IMG/VR virus record: IMGVR_UViG_3300025118_000100
Span: 1-29,068 of that record
Length of the DNA: 29,068 nt
Origin: a virus
Strand: one strand, 5' to 3'
Shown here in pieces: positions 29,061 through 29,068 of the stretch (position 1 is its first letter; every line of letters starts with the position of its first letter). Under the pieces are notes generated by a model. It worked only from the letters and a program-made list of their open reading frames with translations, searched no databases and was not told the DNA's origin. The position numbers were made by a program, and so were the translations under genes.

Positions 29061-29068
29061 ACTTTACA

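Overview
The window is a late structural module of a tailed bacteriophage with a contractile tail. It is recognisably T4-like but distant: protein lengths, gene order and sequences differ from T4 and the match is at family level. No bacterial housekeeping gene, transposase, integrase, tRNA or CRISPR array was seen. Every real gene lies on the + strand, tightly packed and often overlapping by a few bases. The host cannot be named from the sequence. Features such as many G/T/S-rich fibre-like proteins, a bS21-like ribosomal protein and a family A polymerase resemble marine or freshwater 'far-T4' myoviruses (inference).

Layout. (1) Positions 1-1644: the 3' end of the prohead protease gene (gp21), two small charged proteins probably linked to prohead assembly, and a very basic 82-aa protein that reads as phage bS21. 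(2) 1682-6776: five beta-rich virion proteins. Four of them share a C-terminal domain, and one (584 aa) carries three 55-residue tandem repeats and forms its own transcription unit. (3) 6840-9911: prohead scaffold (gp22-like) and major capsid protein (gp23), the latter with a near-perfect Shine-Dalgarno sequence and a strong terminator. (4) 10043-13038: a small Ala/Lys/Pro-rich basic protein, then neck and tail-completion genes (gp13-, gp14- and gp15-like). (5) 13214-16813: tail sheath (980 aa) and tail tube. (6) 16840-20671: a zinc-ribbon gp26-like protein, a short out-of-frame partner next to a T7 run (candidate programmed frameshift), and the tape measure. (7) 20674-26951: baseplate genes (gp48/54-like, a gp53-like LysM protein, a 1198-aa putative hub protein and a 404-aa structural protein). 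(8) 26981-29031: a compact family A DNA polymerase without exonuclease domain, and a divergent FtsZ/tubulin-like protein whose glycine-rich nucleotide loop is degenerate.

Regulation. The octamer ACTATTTA or a one-base variant occurs in nine intergenic leaders, usually 20-40 bases before a start codon. It is the best candidate for this phage's late promoter. Two strong intrinsic terminators (5579-5612 and 9881-9911) close the units of the 584-aa fibre-like protein and of the capsid protein, and each is followed by a fresh copy of the motif variant ACTACTTA.

No gene-free stretch exceeds 300 bases. The largest gaps are 9857-10042 (terminator, AT-rich spacer, promoter motif), 13039-13213 (promoter motif, possible 23-codon peptide), 3643-3783 (promoter motif, long-range hairpin) and 5539-5648 (terminator, promoter motif).

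Working together, the genes would build the prohead on a scaffold core, mature it by proteolysis, close the head with neck proteins, and assemble a baseplate, tape measure, tube and sheath. The last two genes belong to DNA replication and possibly to intracellular organisation of the infection.
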